This document shows, piece after piece, positions 19,857 to 28,908 of a DNA stretch of 52,219 nt. The first letter of the stretch is position 1; each line of letters begins with the position of its first letter. Position numbers and translations under genes: made by a program. The stretch spans positions 1 to 52,219 of the forward strand of contig NZ_APML01000034.1 of the NCBI RefSeq assembly GCF_000359605.1, given 5' to 3'. This DNA comes from Gracilibacillus halophilus YIM-C55.5. GTDB taxonomy: Bacteria; Bacillota; Bacilli; Bacillales; Amphibacillaceae. A model generated the notes under the pieces. It did not search any database. It worked only from the letters and a program-made list of their open reading frames with translations, and was not told the DNA's origin.

Positions 19857-20456
19857 CTATTTTTTGGAAAGTGTTTCAAATGAAAGCGTGCGATCTGTCA
19901 ATCGTTCGAGCAACTCGTAATGATGACTAATCGCGAGTATACCAATGCTTTCTGTTTTTGCAATTTGTCGTAAAACATCCCATATATCTGCTTGCGTGAT
20001 CGGATCTAACATTGTCGTGATTTCATCAGCAATAATAAAGTCTGGACGTGTCATGAGGCATCTCGCAATACAAATTCGTTGCAATTCACCACCTGATAAC
20101 TGATCAGGGAAACGCTTGAGCCATGACGAATGAATCTGTAAGCGTTCTAACCATTCATCATCGATAGGTCCAGCTTCTTCAAGCACTTTTTTAATACGCC
20201 ATTTCGGATTTACGGCTTGTTCAGGATGTTGCCAAATCAGTTGAACCGGGTGAGGTTGTCGTTTATTCTGCACGCGATTTATAGTCCCTTCATCTGGTGT
20301 AAGATACCCTGCTACCACTTTAGCAAACGTTGATTTTCCGATACCGCTGTGACCAGTAAGTCCAACAATTTCACCCGGTTGTACCGACAAAGTGACATTT
20401 TGAAACAAATAACCTTTATTCGCTATATGATACGTTAGATTCGATATCGTCAGCAT
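19857..20456 (-). CDS. nikE: Nickel/peptide ABC transporter ATPase (NikE-like)
   Basis: Second ATPase of the importer, 199 residues. It has Walker A GHSGIGKSTFAKV, Q-loop LIWQHPEQAV, signature LSGGELQRICIAR, Walker B FIIADEITTMLD and the switch His in ISHHYELLERL. It lacks the ~50-residue C-terminal extension found in many Opp/Dpp ATPases, yet all catalytic motifs are present. Its ATG directly follows the stop of nikD (TAAATG), so they are coupled. Confidence 0.75.
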   Translation of the reverse strand: MLTISNLTYHIANKGYLFQNVTLSVQPGEIVGLTGHSGIGKSTFAKVVAGYLTPDEGTINRVQNKRQPHPVQLIWQHPEQAVNPKWRIKKVLEEAGPIDDEWLERLQIHSSWLKRFPDQLSGGELQRICIARCLMTRPDFIIADEITTMLDPITQADIWDVLRQIAKTESIGILAISHHYELLERLTDRTLSFETLSKK

Positions 20457-21209
20457 TTACGAACTCCCTGTAAAATCATTTTGTGGCAAAGCCTGCCATA
20501 GTTTTTTTGTATAAGGATGTTGCAACTGGTCGCCATCACCTGAAAAAGACGTTTGATCAGCCACTTCCACTATTTCGCCTTGATTCATGACAGCGATACG
20601 ATCGGCTAGCTGCAATCCTACATCAAAGTCATGCGTAATGAAGAGGATCGTTTTTCCTGATTGTTGCAATTCTTGAAACAAAGTAATCACTTCTCGCTTG
20701 GTCGCCTCATCTAATCCTGGTGTAGGCTCATCTGCAATCACCACTTCAGCCTGTGTCGCAAACGCAATCGCAACAAGGACTCTTCTAGCTTCTCCACCTG
20801 ACAATTGAAACGGATACTTGCTCGCCATTTCTTTCTGTAAGCCTAATCGTTGCAATAGCTCAAGCATCTTTTGCTCTGGGTTCATCTCTCGGATGACTTC
20901 GACAATTTGTTTTCCAACTTTCATAAGTGGATCTAATGCTTCAACAGATTGAGGAATATAGACAAGATTCGTCCCTCGATCATGGGTAGTGATGGGTCGC
21001 TTGTTATAATAAATCTCACCTGTTCGGTATAGATTTGTTGGAAGTAAGTGAAAAATACCTTGTGCTAGTAAACTTTTTCCTGATCCACTGGCACCCACTA
21101 ATCCGAGCACCTCTCCCGGTTGTAACGAAAGCGTCACCTGATTCAATAATCGCTGCTCACTGACTCGGTGAACAATCGAAAGTTGATCAATTGTTAAAAT
21201 AGGTTTCAT
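20457..21209 (-). CDS. nikD: Nickel/peptide ABC transporter ATPase (NikD-like)
   Basis: 250 residues with Walker A GASGSGKSLLAQ, Q-loop YIPQSVEALDPLMKVGKQ, signature LSGGEARRVLVA, Walker B VVIADEPTPGLD and switch His FITHDFDVGLQLADR. It overlaps the end of nikC by 23 bases. With NikE it powers import. As with the whole set, the family also transports oligopeptides and metal-chelate complexes; nickel is favoured because of the neighbouring lar genes. Confidence 0.78.
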   Translation of the reverse strand: MKPILTIDQLSIVHRVSEQRLLNQVTLSLQPGEVLGLVGASGSGKSLLAQGIFHLLPTNLYRTGEIYYNKRPITTHDRGTNLVYIPQSVEALDPLMKVGKQIVEVIREMNPEQKMLELLQRLGLQKEMASKYPFQLSGGEARRVLVAIAFATQAEVVIADEPTPGLDEATKREVITLFQELQQSGKTILFITHDFDVGLQLADRIAVMNQGEIVEVADQTSFSGDGDQLQHPYTKKLWQALPQNDFTGSS

Positions 21210-21996
21210 ACGAACGATCCCTTTCTATATAATGCTTCCATGTATTTGCAAACCATTGGAACAATACCACCATTACGAGAAGCGTTACACCTGGGAAAAA
21301 GGCAAGCCACCACATTCCCGATGATAAATATTGCATCGATTCTGATAAAATAACCCCAATCGCAGGTTCTTCAGCAGATAGCCCAAATCCTAAAAAAGTA
21401 ATCGCTGCCTCATGTAAAATCGCATGAGGAAATATTAAGGTAAAACCAACCATCATTTGTGGTAATAGATGAGGCAAGAAATGATGCTTCGTTCGCCACC
21501 AAAATCCTTTCCCCAATTGCTTCGACATTTGTACATACGGCATTTCCTGTATCTGCAACCACTCGGCACGTAATACTCGGGTAATAACTGGCCAGTGCGT
21601 GAGCATGAGTCCAATCACCACTCCTCGAAAACCACCTCCTAACACGAATGAGATTAATATTAACGTAATCAGATGAGGGAGGCTTAAGAACAAGTCGATG
21701 AGCCAAGAGACGATATGATCGAGTACTGAATGAATAGAAGCTATAAAACTCAAGAAAAAACCTAAAGTTGTCGATAACAAGGCAGTAACGAAACCAATCG
21801 TTACGCTTAATTGAATGCCCTCTAGCGTACGAAGAAACATATCTCTACCTAGCCAATCCGTTCCAAATAGATGGGACCAGCTGGGGGACTCATTTTTCTC
21901 GGTTAATGCAATGGTGATACTCTCTTCCTGAATCATAATTGATAGACTATAAATGAAGAGAAACAGTACAAGCGGTATCCACAATTGTTTTCTCAT
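21187..21996 (-). CDS. nikC: Nickel/peptide ABC transporter permease (NikC-like)
   Basis: Second permease, 269 residues, six membrane segments. It has the N-terminal HLFGTDWLGRDMFLRTLEGIQ signature in short form (GTDWLGRDMF) typical of DppC/NikC, and the EAA loop around LRAEWLQIQEMPYVQMSKQLG with GKGFWWRTKHHFLPHL. It overlaps nikB by 4 bases. Confidence 0.78.
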   Translation of the reverse strand: MRKQLWIPLVLFLFIYSLSIMIQEESITIALTEKNESPSWSHLFGTDWLGRDMFLRTLEGIQLSVTIGFVTALLSTTLGFFLSFIASIHSVLDHIVSWLIDLFLSLPHLITLILISFVLGGGFRGVVIGLMLTHWPVITRVLRAEWLQIQEMPYVQMSKQLGKGFWWRTKHHFLPHLLPQMMVGFTLIFPHAILHEAAITFLGFGLSAEEPAIGVILSESMQYLSSGMWWLAFFPGVTLLVMVVLFQWFANTWKHYIERDRSYETYFNN

Positions 21997-22979
21997 GATG
22001 GTTTCTCTCCTCTACGTAACCGCGGATCTAATAAATAATAAAGCATATCCGCCAGCCAATTTCCTACAAACACAAACACCGCACTCATCACTACAATGGC
22101 TAAAAATAATGGCACGTCACCTTGAAGACCCGCATCGACCACTGCTTGAGCCAATCCAGGATAACTAAAGACTTGTTCTGCTAAAATCGCTCCACCAAAT
22201 AATTCACCAAATGATGCAAAATGTACCGACACCGCAGGAATCATCACATGACGCAAACCATGTCGTATAAATAAGCGCATACCAAAAAGCCCATTCGCTC
22301 GCGCTTGAAGAATATGAGGCTGGCGCAACACATCGACTAGCTTTTGGCGTGTATGTAAACAAACATTCGATACCCCGACAACACTTAGTGTCATCGCAGG
22401 TAAGATCGCATGATACAGCCGATCCATAAAGGTAACTTCTGAACCAGTGATTCCAATAGGAGCACTTAATCCTGTCGGAAATATGCCCAACCATACAGAA
22501 AATACCATTAGCAATAATAGTCCTAACCAAAATCCAGGTGTAGATAAAAGTACATAACAATACCCTTTAATAAAGCGATCAAGCCATTTCCCTTCATTCA
22601 TTGCGGCCAACGTTCCGAAGACCATACCAAAAATCCCTGATGATACCCATGCGATAGCAATGAGTAAAATGGATGAAAAAAAGCGATCGCTAATGACATC
22701 GAATACTGGCGTTCGGTAAATGAGCGATGTGCCAAAATCACCTGAAAGTAAGTTCGTCAACCATTGTTTATATTGAAGAAACATCGATTGATTCAATCCC
22801 CAATAACTTTGAATAGCTTCTCGTTGTTCTGGACTAATGAGAAGCATATCAGCGCCGATATACGCTCGTACGGGATCAATTGGCGATAGATAGACGAGCA
22901 TAAACGTTAGGAAACTGACCGCAAATAATAAGGTGAATAACCGTATGGTTCGCTTGATGACAAATTCTTTCATTTGCAC
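21993..22979 (-). CDS. nikB: Nickel/peptide ABC transporter permease (NikB-like)
   Basis: First permease, 328 residues. It has the N-terminal helix, the SPIDPVRAYIG motif, GDFGTSLIYRTPV, and the EAA loop VLRQPHILQARANGLFGMRLF. The C-terminus ends in the family pattern ADMLYYLLDPRLRRG. Two starts are possible, GTG 22979 or ATG 22973; GAGGAG precedes both. The gene follows the binding-protein gene after a 15-bp gap. Confidence 0.78.
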   Translation of the reverse strand: MQMKEFVIKRTIRLFTLLFAVSFLTFMLVYLSPIDPVRAYIGADMLLISPEQREAIQSYWGLNQSMFLQYKQWLTNLLSGDFGTSLIYRTPVFDVISDRFFSSILLIAIAWVSSGIFGMVFGTLAAMNEGKWLDRFIKGYCYVLLSTPGFWLGLLLLMVFSVWLGIFPTGLSAPIGITGSEVTFMDRLYHAILPAMTLSVVGVSNVCLHTRQKLVDVLRQPHILQARANGLFGMRLFIRHGLRHVMIPAVSVHFASFGELFGGAILAEQVFSYPGLAQAVVDAGLQGDVPLFLAIVVMSAVFVFVGNWLADMLYYLLDPRLRRGEKPS

Positions 22980-22994
22980 TCGTCTCCTCTCGAT

Positions 22995-24581
22995 TTACTC
23001 GTTCAACGTCCAGTCTGTTATTAAATCAGTGATAGGCCAGCCATGTCCATGAGGCTGAACTTTTTGATTTCCTATATCTATATGCTCATTGATATAATAA
23101 ACATGGTTTAGGTTCACTAACCAAACCCATGGCGCATCACCACGTACACTCATACCGGTTTCTCCATCCCATTGTGCTTTTTGCCAAAATTGATAAGCGA
23201 CCTCTTCTGACTTCGCGTGCATGGCTTGTTCTAAATATTGATCGACTGTTGAGTTTTGATAGTAATTCGCATTGTAATAATCGATTCCTTGCATCTCAGA
23301 ATGATAGAGCGAATATAATTCCACTGGATTATGACTTCCCCATCCCATCATCACTGGATGGGAATGCATGTTTTCTTCAATCACATTCCAACTAGCCCCT
23401 TCAGTCGTCACTTCAATGCCAAAGTTATTCATCATGTCAGCAAATACGAGAGATAACGATTGTCTCATTTGATCTTCTGAAGGGTAATAAAGCGTCATAC
23501 TCGCACGCTGACCATTCTTTTTGAACACCCCATCTTCTCCACGAGACCAACCGGCTTCATTCAATATTTGTTCCGCCTTCGCTTGATTTGCATCGTTAAT
23601 TGTTACTTGACTATTTTTCCAAGGTAGCCCATCTACAGTAGAATAGGCAACTGTCCCTTCACCATTTAACACGCCTTCAACCATCGCCTGACGATCAACT
23701 GCATAATTCATTGCTTTACGAATCGCTATATCCGATGTCACCGCATGTCCAACAGCCTCACCTTCTCCATTTGTCGTCGGCTCAAGGTAAGGTAACATGA
23801 CCCCACGATTATCAACACTTCGTAACGATACACGTTTCATACCTGTAAAATCTTGATTCGCTTGCGTGATCGGTACTGAAACAACGTCTAATTCTCCTGC
23901 TTTGGCCGCTGCAATCGCTTGATCTTCAGCAATAAATAGGAAAGTGAGTTGTTCAAACGCTGGCTGACTTCCATAATAATGAGGATTCGGTTTTACAATT
24001 AATTGCTCCCCCTTCCGCCATTCGACCAACTGATAAGGACCGGAACCAATGGGGTTTTCAGCATAATTCTCATCATACGCATGCTCTGGGACAATACCTA
24101 ACGTTTGTAACGTATAGACAAATGTCGATTGAGGTTCATGTAATGTGAATGTAACCTTGTAATCACTCATTTTTGTCATCGATTGTACATTTGTAAGATC
24201 GACAACAGATTGCGCTTTTTTCGCTGTTTGATATGTAAAAATGACATCGTCTATTGTTAATGCTTCACCATCTGAAAACTTGGCATCTTGTCGAATGGTT
24301 ACTGTCCACTCAAGACCATCATTGGACACTGTGTAATCTGTAGCTACATCATAACCAATATCCATGTCTTTGTTTTGCTTTAATAATGTACTTTGAAACA
24401 ATGGTGATCCATATCGTCCCCATCCTGTCGTCGGATCAAAGCCATCATCAGGTTCACCGCCTATGGCTAGGGTTAACTGATCATTCGGCTCACTTGCATT
24501 GGTTTCAGGTGTAGGTTTATTACTGCAAGCGACTAGTATACTGAAAATCAATAATACTAGTAATATATTATATTTTTTCAT
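22995..24581 (-). CDS. nikA: Nickel/peptide ABC transporter substrate-binding lipoprotein (NikA-like)
   Basis: Extracytoplasmic binding protein (SBP family 5) of 528 residues. The lipobox is LVAC after a short signal starting MKKYNILLVLLIFS. Family motifs include GGEPDDGFDPTTGWG, DAKFSDGEALTIDDVIFT, NPIGSGPYQLVEW and IRKAMNYAVDRQAMVE. A His-rich C-terminal stretch (QPHGHGWPIT) is like that in NikA/CntA-type metal binders and unusual in peptide binders; I take it as support for a metal or metal-chelate ligand. The start at 24581 has GAGGGAG 10 bases upstream; the GTG at 24599 lies before that site. It heads the five-gene operon and follows the lar operon by 390 bp. Confidence 0.75.
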   Translation of the reverse strand: MKKYNILLVLLIFSILVACSNKPTPETNASEPNDQLTLAIGGEPDDGFDPTTGWGRYGSPLFQSTLLKQNKDMDIGYDVATDYTVSNDGLEWTVTIRQDAKFSDGEALTIDDVIFTYQTAKKAQSVVDLTNVQSMTKMSDYKVTFTLHEPQSTFVYTLQTLGIVPEHAYDENYAENPIGSGPYQLVEWRKGEQLIVKPNPHYYGSQPAFEQLTFLFIAEDQAIAAAKAGELDVVSVPITQANQDFTGMKRVSLRSVDNRGVMLPYLEPTTNGEGEAVGHAVTSDIAIRKAMNYAVDRQAMVEGVLNGEGTVAYSTVDGLPWKNSQVTINDANQAKAEQILNEAGWSRGEDGVFKKNGQRASMTLYYPSEDQMRQSLSLVFADMMNNFGIEVTTEGASWNVIEENMHSHPVMMGWGSHNPVELYSLYHSEMQGIDYYNANYYQNSTVDQYLEQAMHAKSEEVAYQFWQKAQWDGETGMSVRGDAPWVWLVNLNHVYYINEHIDIGNQKVQPHGHGWPITDLITDWTLNE

Positions 24582-24622
24582 GATGAATAACTCCCTCACT
24601 TATCGATATTCGTCATTGATCA

Positions 24623-24651
24623 ATTATATCATAGAGGTGTTGATTGAGAAC
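24623..24651 (-). promoter_or_regulatory. Promoter of the nik-type operon
   Basis: Minus strand extended -10 TGATATAAT (TATAAT at 24623-24628) with a poor -35 (GTTCTC) at a 17-bp spacing. The extended -10 makes it plausible. Confidence 0.5.
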
Positions 24652-24730
24652 ACGTAATTGGAAGAAGTTTTACAAAAATCGCAGACCAAAAATTTTTTAT
24701 GATAACCAGGAAAAGTTTCTAGATATAAGG

Positions 24731-24880
24731 TCGATTTCCCAGTAAAACTTGAATGACAAGGAAAACAGCACGTGATCTTGATTCGATTTCCGGGTCAACA
24801 TACACATCCGTTCATTTTTCATGCCAACAGTATCTACTCAAGCATTTCAAAAGAAAAATTAAGTTTTCAATGCAAGTTCC
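24731..24880. repeat. Degenerate repeat block in the larB-nikA gap
   Basis: The 390-bp gap between larB and nikA holds no gene. TCGATTTCC recurs 52 bp apart (24731 and 24783). TTTTCATGCCAACAG (about 24816) and TTTTCAATGCAAGTT (about 24864) resemble the TTTTCNATGCAAACA unit of the 2742-2901 block and are 49 bp apart. The copies are too worn for certainty. I found no riboswitch I could recognise. Confidence 0.4.
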
Positions 24881-24926
24881 GCTCCCATTTATTCTGTAAA
24901 TATCTCCTTTCTCTGTAACATAAATA

Positions 24927-24978
24927 ACGGTTCTCACTCATTGCTGCTTGCTGCAGATCACATTGAGATAAGAACCGT
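24927..24978 (-). terminator. Hairpin after larB
   Basis: Outer stem ACGGTTCT / AGAACCGT with a further CTCA/TGAG pairing and a large GC-rich loop, 12 bases after the larB stop. The T run is weak, so it may act partly as an RNA-stabilising end. Confidence 0.6.
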
Positions 24979-24989
24979 ACGTCATATTT

Positions 24990-25757
24990 CTAATCTGTAT
25001 TCACTTCAGATAATGATCGATTTGCGATTTGATGAATCATGATGGCATTATAAGCACCACCGAAACCATTATCGATATTGACTACACTGATTCCTGAAGC
25101 ACAAGAATTTAACATGGTGAGCAATGCAGACAAGCCTTGAAAGTTAGCACCATAACCAACACTCGTCGGAACAGCGATGACCGGATGTGATACTAATCCT
25201 CCGACAACACTCGGTAGCGCTCCTTCCATACCAGCGATGACCACAGATACAGTCGCCTGACGAATCTCATGGATATGCTCGAATAATCGATGAATCCCTG
25301 CGACACCCACATCATAAAACCGCCTCACTTCTGCCCCAAAAGCTTCAGCTGTTTTCGCTGCTTCTTCTGCTACATGTAAATCAGACGTACCAGCACAAAC
25401 AATTGCAACATATCCTCGCCACGCTTGGTGTCGCTCTTTGCCATTCGCAAGAAACAACGTACGTGATGTTTGATCATATGTGAATGCAGGCATTTGATTT
25501 TGAATATCTGCCGCTTTCTCTGCATCAACGCGTGTAACAAATACATTTTCCTGCTTTGCATTTATTGCCCGGGAAATATCGATAAGTTGTGACGGTTCTT
25601 TTCCTTCGCCATAGATCACTTCAGGAAAACCTTGACGTTTGGTGCGATGGTGGTCGACTTTAGCAAAACCTAAATTTTCAAATGTAGCTAGTTTTTCTTT
25701 AGCTTCATCTGCTGTTACATGTCCTTGTGCAACTTTGTGCAAAATATCTTCTAACAT
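24990..25757 (-). CDS. larB: Nickel-pincer cofactor synthase LarB
   Basis: LarB carboxylates and hydrolyses nicotinic acid adenine dinucleotide to pyridinium-3,5-biscarboxylic acid mononucleotide, the first step of nickel-pincer nucleotide (NPN) synthesis. The C-terminal two-thirds is related to AIR carboxylase (PurE): VAIVCAGTSDLHVAEEAA in pieces, AEVRRFYDVGVAGIHRL, VVIAGMEGALPSVVGGL and VIAVPTSVGYGANFQGLSALL. Length (255 residues) is normal. The start at 25757 follows AAGGTTGTGA. It is the last gene of the operon, 18 bp after the kinase gene. Confidence 0.92.
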   Translation of the reverse strand: MLEDILHKVAQGHVTADEAKEKLATFENLGFAKVDHHRTKRQGFPEVIYGEGKEPSQLIDISRAINAKQENVFVTRVDAEKAADIQNQMPAFTYDQTSRTLFLANGKERHQAWRGYVAIVCAGTSDLHVAEEAAKTAEAFGAEVRRFYDVGVAGIHRLFEHIHEIRQATVSVVIAGMEGALPSVVGGLVSHPVIAVPTSVGYGANFQGLSALLTMLNSCASGISVVNIDNGFGGAYNAIMIHQIANRSLSEVNTD

Positions 25758-25775
25758 TTTAATCACAACCTTATG

Positions 25776-27239
25776 TTAAAAAAATCTAGTGATAGTTCTA
25801 GCCACATTGTGGTATGTCTGAAACATCTCTTGATATCGACGGTGGCGTTCTTCGTTTGGCTCTACGATGTAATTTATCGGTATATTTTCCTTAATTGATT
25901 CAAAAGATGGTACTTCACCAATCGCCACAAGTGACGTCCAAGCTGCGCCCCACGCTGCGGCATGATGTGTATCGGCAAGCTGAATCGGATGTCCAAATAC
26001 ATCCGCTACCATTTGTACCCAAAACGGTGATTTCGACAAGCCACCATTTACCGAGATGGTTTTCGGCTTTCCTGCAATGTCTTCTAATGATTGAGCGATT
26101 TGATACAAATTAAACGTGATTCCTTCTAATACGGCACGAACAAAATGCGCCCGTTGATGCGTCACTTGAAGACCATAAAAGTTACCTTTTGCGTTTTGAT
26201 TCCACACCGGCGCACGCTCACCATTTACATAAGGCACAAATAACAAGCCATCAGAACCAATTTTGATTTCTTCTGCTTCTCGTAGTAGCTCCTCATGCGA
26301 ACCGTTATATGTAAATAAGTCTTTGATCCATTGTAGAGCTATCCCACCATTATTGGTAGCACCACCGATAATGGATGAATGGGCCGTGAAAGCGTAACTA
26401 AATGTTTCTTGATTGTCATTCACATGTTGTCCTTCAATCAGTTGTCGAATGGCACCGCTCGTTCCAACTGTAATTGCAACCTCTCCTGATTGAATCGCTC
26501 CATTGCCAAGATTCGCTAATTGTCCATCAGCCGCACCGATCACGAGAGACACATCTTTTGATAAACCAATTTCCGTTTGAATATTAGATGATAATTCAGT
26601 GATGATTGCGGTTGGTTCCACAATGGTCGATAATTGTGAACGTGATATACCAGCTAGTTCAAGTGCTTCATCATCCCAGTCGAGTTGATGGATATTCATT
26701 AGTCCAGTAGCAGAAGCCATCGAATAATCTATAATTCGTTCACCTGACCATTGAAAAAGCAAGTATTCTTTCATCGACATATAATAGCTGGCTTCTTGGT
26801 AGGATGGATCTTGGACTTGTTTCATCCAAATTAATTTTAGCAGTGGTGACATAGGATGAATCGGTGTCCCCGTTTTTCGATATATACGTCGCTTAACGGA
26901 ATCCTCTAGCTGCTCAACAACATCACTGCTTCGACCATCAGACCAAATCAACATATTTGATCGTGCCTTTCCTTGTTTATCCACACAAATGAGTGAATGC
27001 ATCGCACAAGAAATACCGATGGAAAGCACATGCGTATTGGATAATTTCGAGAGCAATGTGTTTAATACGAAACGTGTTTGTTTCTCAATCACATCAGGAT
27101 CTTGCTCAGCATAGCCAGATTTCGGATAAAGGGTCTCGATCTGTTCTTCTGATTCAGCCAACACGTTTCCCGTTAGATTAAAGGCAACTGCTTTTACACT
27201 CGTCGTTCCGAGATCAAGTCCAATGACTGCTTTGCTCAT
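25776..27239 (-). CDS. FGGY-family sugar-acid kinase, gluconokinase-like
   Basis: ATP-dependent carbohydrate kinase of 487 residues. It has the N-terminal nucleotide-binding GLDLGTTSVKAVAFN, the SGYAEQDPD block, IGISCAMHSLICVD, the FGGY signature 1-like region GTPIHPMSPLLKLIWM, the ATP-binding GTSGAIRQL and YVNGERAPVWNQNAKGNFYG, and the C-terminal NGGLSKSPFWVQMVADVFG. The pattern GERAPVWNxNAxGNFYGL is closest to gluconate kinases (GntK) as I know them, though xylulokinases share parts. GAGGAGGAACAAACG precedes the ATG at 27239. Its place between larE and larB suggests it phosphorylates the product of the LarA-family epimerase. Confidence 0.82.
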   Translation of the reverse strand: MSKAVIGLDLGTTSVKAVAFNLTGNVLAESEEQIETLYPKSGYAEQDPDVIEKQTRFVLNTLLSKLSNTHVLSIGISCAMHSLICVDKQGKARSNMLIWSDGRSSDVVEQLEDSVKRRIYRKTGTPIHPMSPLLKLIWMKQVQDPSYQEASYYMSMKEYLLFQWSGERIIDYSMASATGLMNIHQLDWDDEALELAGISRSQLSTIVEPTAIITELSSNIQTEIGLSKDVSLVIGAADGQLANLGNGAIQSGEVAITVGTSGAIRQLIEGQHVNDNQETFSYAFTAHSSIIGGATNNGGIALQWIKDLFTYNGSHEELLREAEEIKIGSDGLLFVPYVNGERAPVWNQNAKGNFYGLQVTHQRAHFVRAVLEGITFNLYQIAQSLEDIAGKPKTISVNGGLSKSPFWVQMVADVFGHPIQLADTHHAAAWGAAWTSLVAIGEVPSFESIKENIPINYIVEPNEERHRRYQEMFQTYHNVARTITRFF

Positions 27240-27295
27240 CGTTTGTTCCTCCTCATCTAGTAAAACCATCACCAAGTATTGAAGGACTTCCTCGT

Positions 27296-28096
27296 TTATG
27301 ACAATGCTTTGTTCATACTGCCACTTTTATAACCTACTAAGTCCATGGTGACATATTTATATCCATAGCTCTGCAGTTTTTCCGTAATTCGCTGATGATT
27401 TGCTAGTAGTTTTTGCATATCTTGAGGTTCGACTTCGATTCTAGCTATCTCTTCATGCGTCCGAACTCTCACCTGACGGATACCAACTGTTTTTAAAAAT
27501 GCTTCTGACTTTTCAACTTTTGATAATTTTGCTTGTGTAATTTTCTCTCCATAAGCTATCCTTGAAGATAAACAAGCAAAAGATGGTTTATTCCAAGTAT
27601 CGAGCTCCATTTCCTTTGACAGCTCACGAATTTCTTCTTTATATAAAGTCGCTTCCGCTAACGGTCCACGTACACCTTGCTCTTTTGCTGCTTGCATTCC
27701 TGGGCGATACTCGCTTAAATCATCAGCAATTACACCATAGACGATATTCTTATAACCTTTATCCTCCATAATTGGAACGAGGTGATCAAATAAACTATTC
27801 TTACAAAAATAACACCTGTTTTTATCATTTTCCGTATAACCAGGTATGGCGAGTTCACTTGTTTCTATGACTTGGTGTCTAGCACCTATTTTTTTCGCCA
27901 AACGTTTTGCTTCTTCTAATTCACTTGTCGGATATGTTTCAGAGTCAGCGGTTACGGCTAATACGTTATCTACACCGAGTGTATCAACAGCCACTTTTAA
28001 TAACAGCGTACTATCAACACCACCTGAGTAGGCAACAACAATTCTTTTCATATCTTGGAGAATCGAGACTAGTTTCCGATACTTTTGCTCAACCAT
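27296..28096 (-). CDS. larE: ATP-dependent sacrificial sulfur transferase LarE
   Basis: LarE converts the carboxylates made by LarB into thiocarboxylates during NPN cofactor synthesis. It is a PP-loop ATPase with VVAYSGGVDSTLLLK (SGGxDS). The sulfur-donor cysteine corresponds to C175 in KPSFACLSSRIAYG. Two more cysteines, C95 and C98 in RCYFCKN, make a three-cysteine set. Some LarE proteins use such a set to hold a [4Fe-4S] cluster and turn over, unlike the one-cysteine sacrificial type. AAAGGAG precedes the ATG; the gene lies 18 bp after the SDR gene. Confidence 0.93.
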   Translation of the reverse strand: MVEQKYRKLVSILQDMKRIVVAYSGGVDSTLLLKVAVDTLGVDNVLAVTADSETYPTSELEEAKRLAKKIGARHQVIETSELAIPGYTENDKNRCYFCKNSLFDHLVPIMEDKGYKNIVYGVIADDLSEYRPGMQAAKEQGVRGPLAEATLYKEEIRELSKEMELDTWNKPSFACLSSRIAYGEKITQAKLSKVEKSEAFLKTVGIRQVRVRTHEEIARIEVEPQDMQKLLANHQRITEKLQSYGYKYVTMDLVGYKSGSMNKALS

Positions 28097-28114
28097 TATT
28101 CGATCTCCTTTCTA

Positions 28115-28885
28115 TTATATCGTCATACTGCCAAATCCACCATCTACACGAAGCAATTCACCCGTCACAAAACCGCTCGCTTTATCGGAAGCTAAATAAA
28201 CCGCAGCACCTTGCAATTCTTCTGGTTCACCAAAACGATTCAACGGTGTATGTCCCATAATCTGATTGACACGCTCTTCACTTAATATTTTTCGATTCTG
28301 TTCGGCGGGGAAAAAGCCTGGAATAATCGCATTGACACGGATATTGTGCTCAGCAAAGTCACGAGCCAAAAATTGCGTCACATTATTAATCGCTGCTTTT
28401 GACGCAGAGTAAGTAAATACTTTCGATAATGGCGGACCTGATGATACGGATGAAATATTAATAATACTACCGCCACGATCCTGTTCAACCATTTTCTTAG
28501 CAAAAATTTGTGTAGCAAAAACCACGCCTCGTAAGTTGACGTCCATAATCTTATCCCATTCATCCGTCTTTAGTTCAAAGTAAGGTGTAGGACTATTCAT
28601 ACCTGGTGCATTCATGAGGATATCCCATCCTCCTGCCCAACCTTCAATTTCTTTAGCTACTTTTTCAACCGTCGATAAGTCACTGACATCAGCTTGAAAG
28701 GATCTTGCTTCGCCACCTGCTTCATTAATTTCTTTCGTTACTTCTTCAGCGGTCTCCATATTACGTCCGACAATCGCTACTTTCGCTCCGTGTTCAGCTA
28801 ATCCCTTGGCGATTGATCCACCTAGCGTACTATTTCCCCCAAGTGCTACAGCTACTTTCCCCGTTAAATCAAATAGTCGACTCAT
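28115..28885 (-). CDS. SDR-family oxidoreductase, mannonate/fructuronate-like
   Basis: Classical short-chain dehydrogenase of 256 residues. The nucleotide-binding loop GGNSTLGGSIAKGL is a variant of TGxxxGxG, followed by VAIVGRN, which points to NADP(H) or NAD(H) use; NAPGM replaces the usual NNAG. Catalytic residues are Ser in NISSVSS and YSASK. The C-terminus ends LRVDGGFGSMTI. The text SLFDLTGKVA / NSPTPYFELKTDEWDKIMDVNLRG resembles the SDR form of D-mannonate oxidoreductase found in Firmicute uronate operons; the exact substrate is not proven. AAAAGGAG precedes the ATG at 28885. Confidence 0.82.
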   Translation of the reverse strand: MSRLFDLTGKVAVALGGNSTLGGSIAKGLAEHGAKVAIVGRNMETAEEVTKEINEAGGEARSFQADVSDLSTVEKVAKEIEGWAGGWDILMNAPGMNSPTPYFELKTDEWDKIMDVNLRGVVFATQIFAKKMVEQDRGGSIINISSVSSGPPLSKVFTYSASKAAINNVTQFLARDFAEHNIRVNAIIPGFFPAEQNRKILSEERVNQIMGHTPLNRFGEPEELQGAAVYLASDKASGFVTGELLRVDGGFGSMTI

Positions 28886-28908
28886 AACATTTCTCCTTTT
28901 CATTCTTT

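Noticed and set aside
19857-24581. Plain oligopeptide (Opp) transporter
   Set aside because: Not excluded, but the lar neighbourhood and the His-rich tail of the binding protein favour a nickel or metal-chelate substrate.
24600-24989. Nickel/cobalt (NiCo) riboswitch upstream of nikA
   Set aside because: I looked for one because of the nickel context, but found no matching conserved elements in the leader; only repeats and a promoter are visible.
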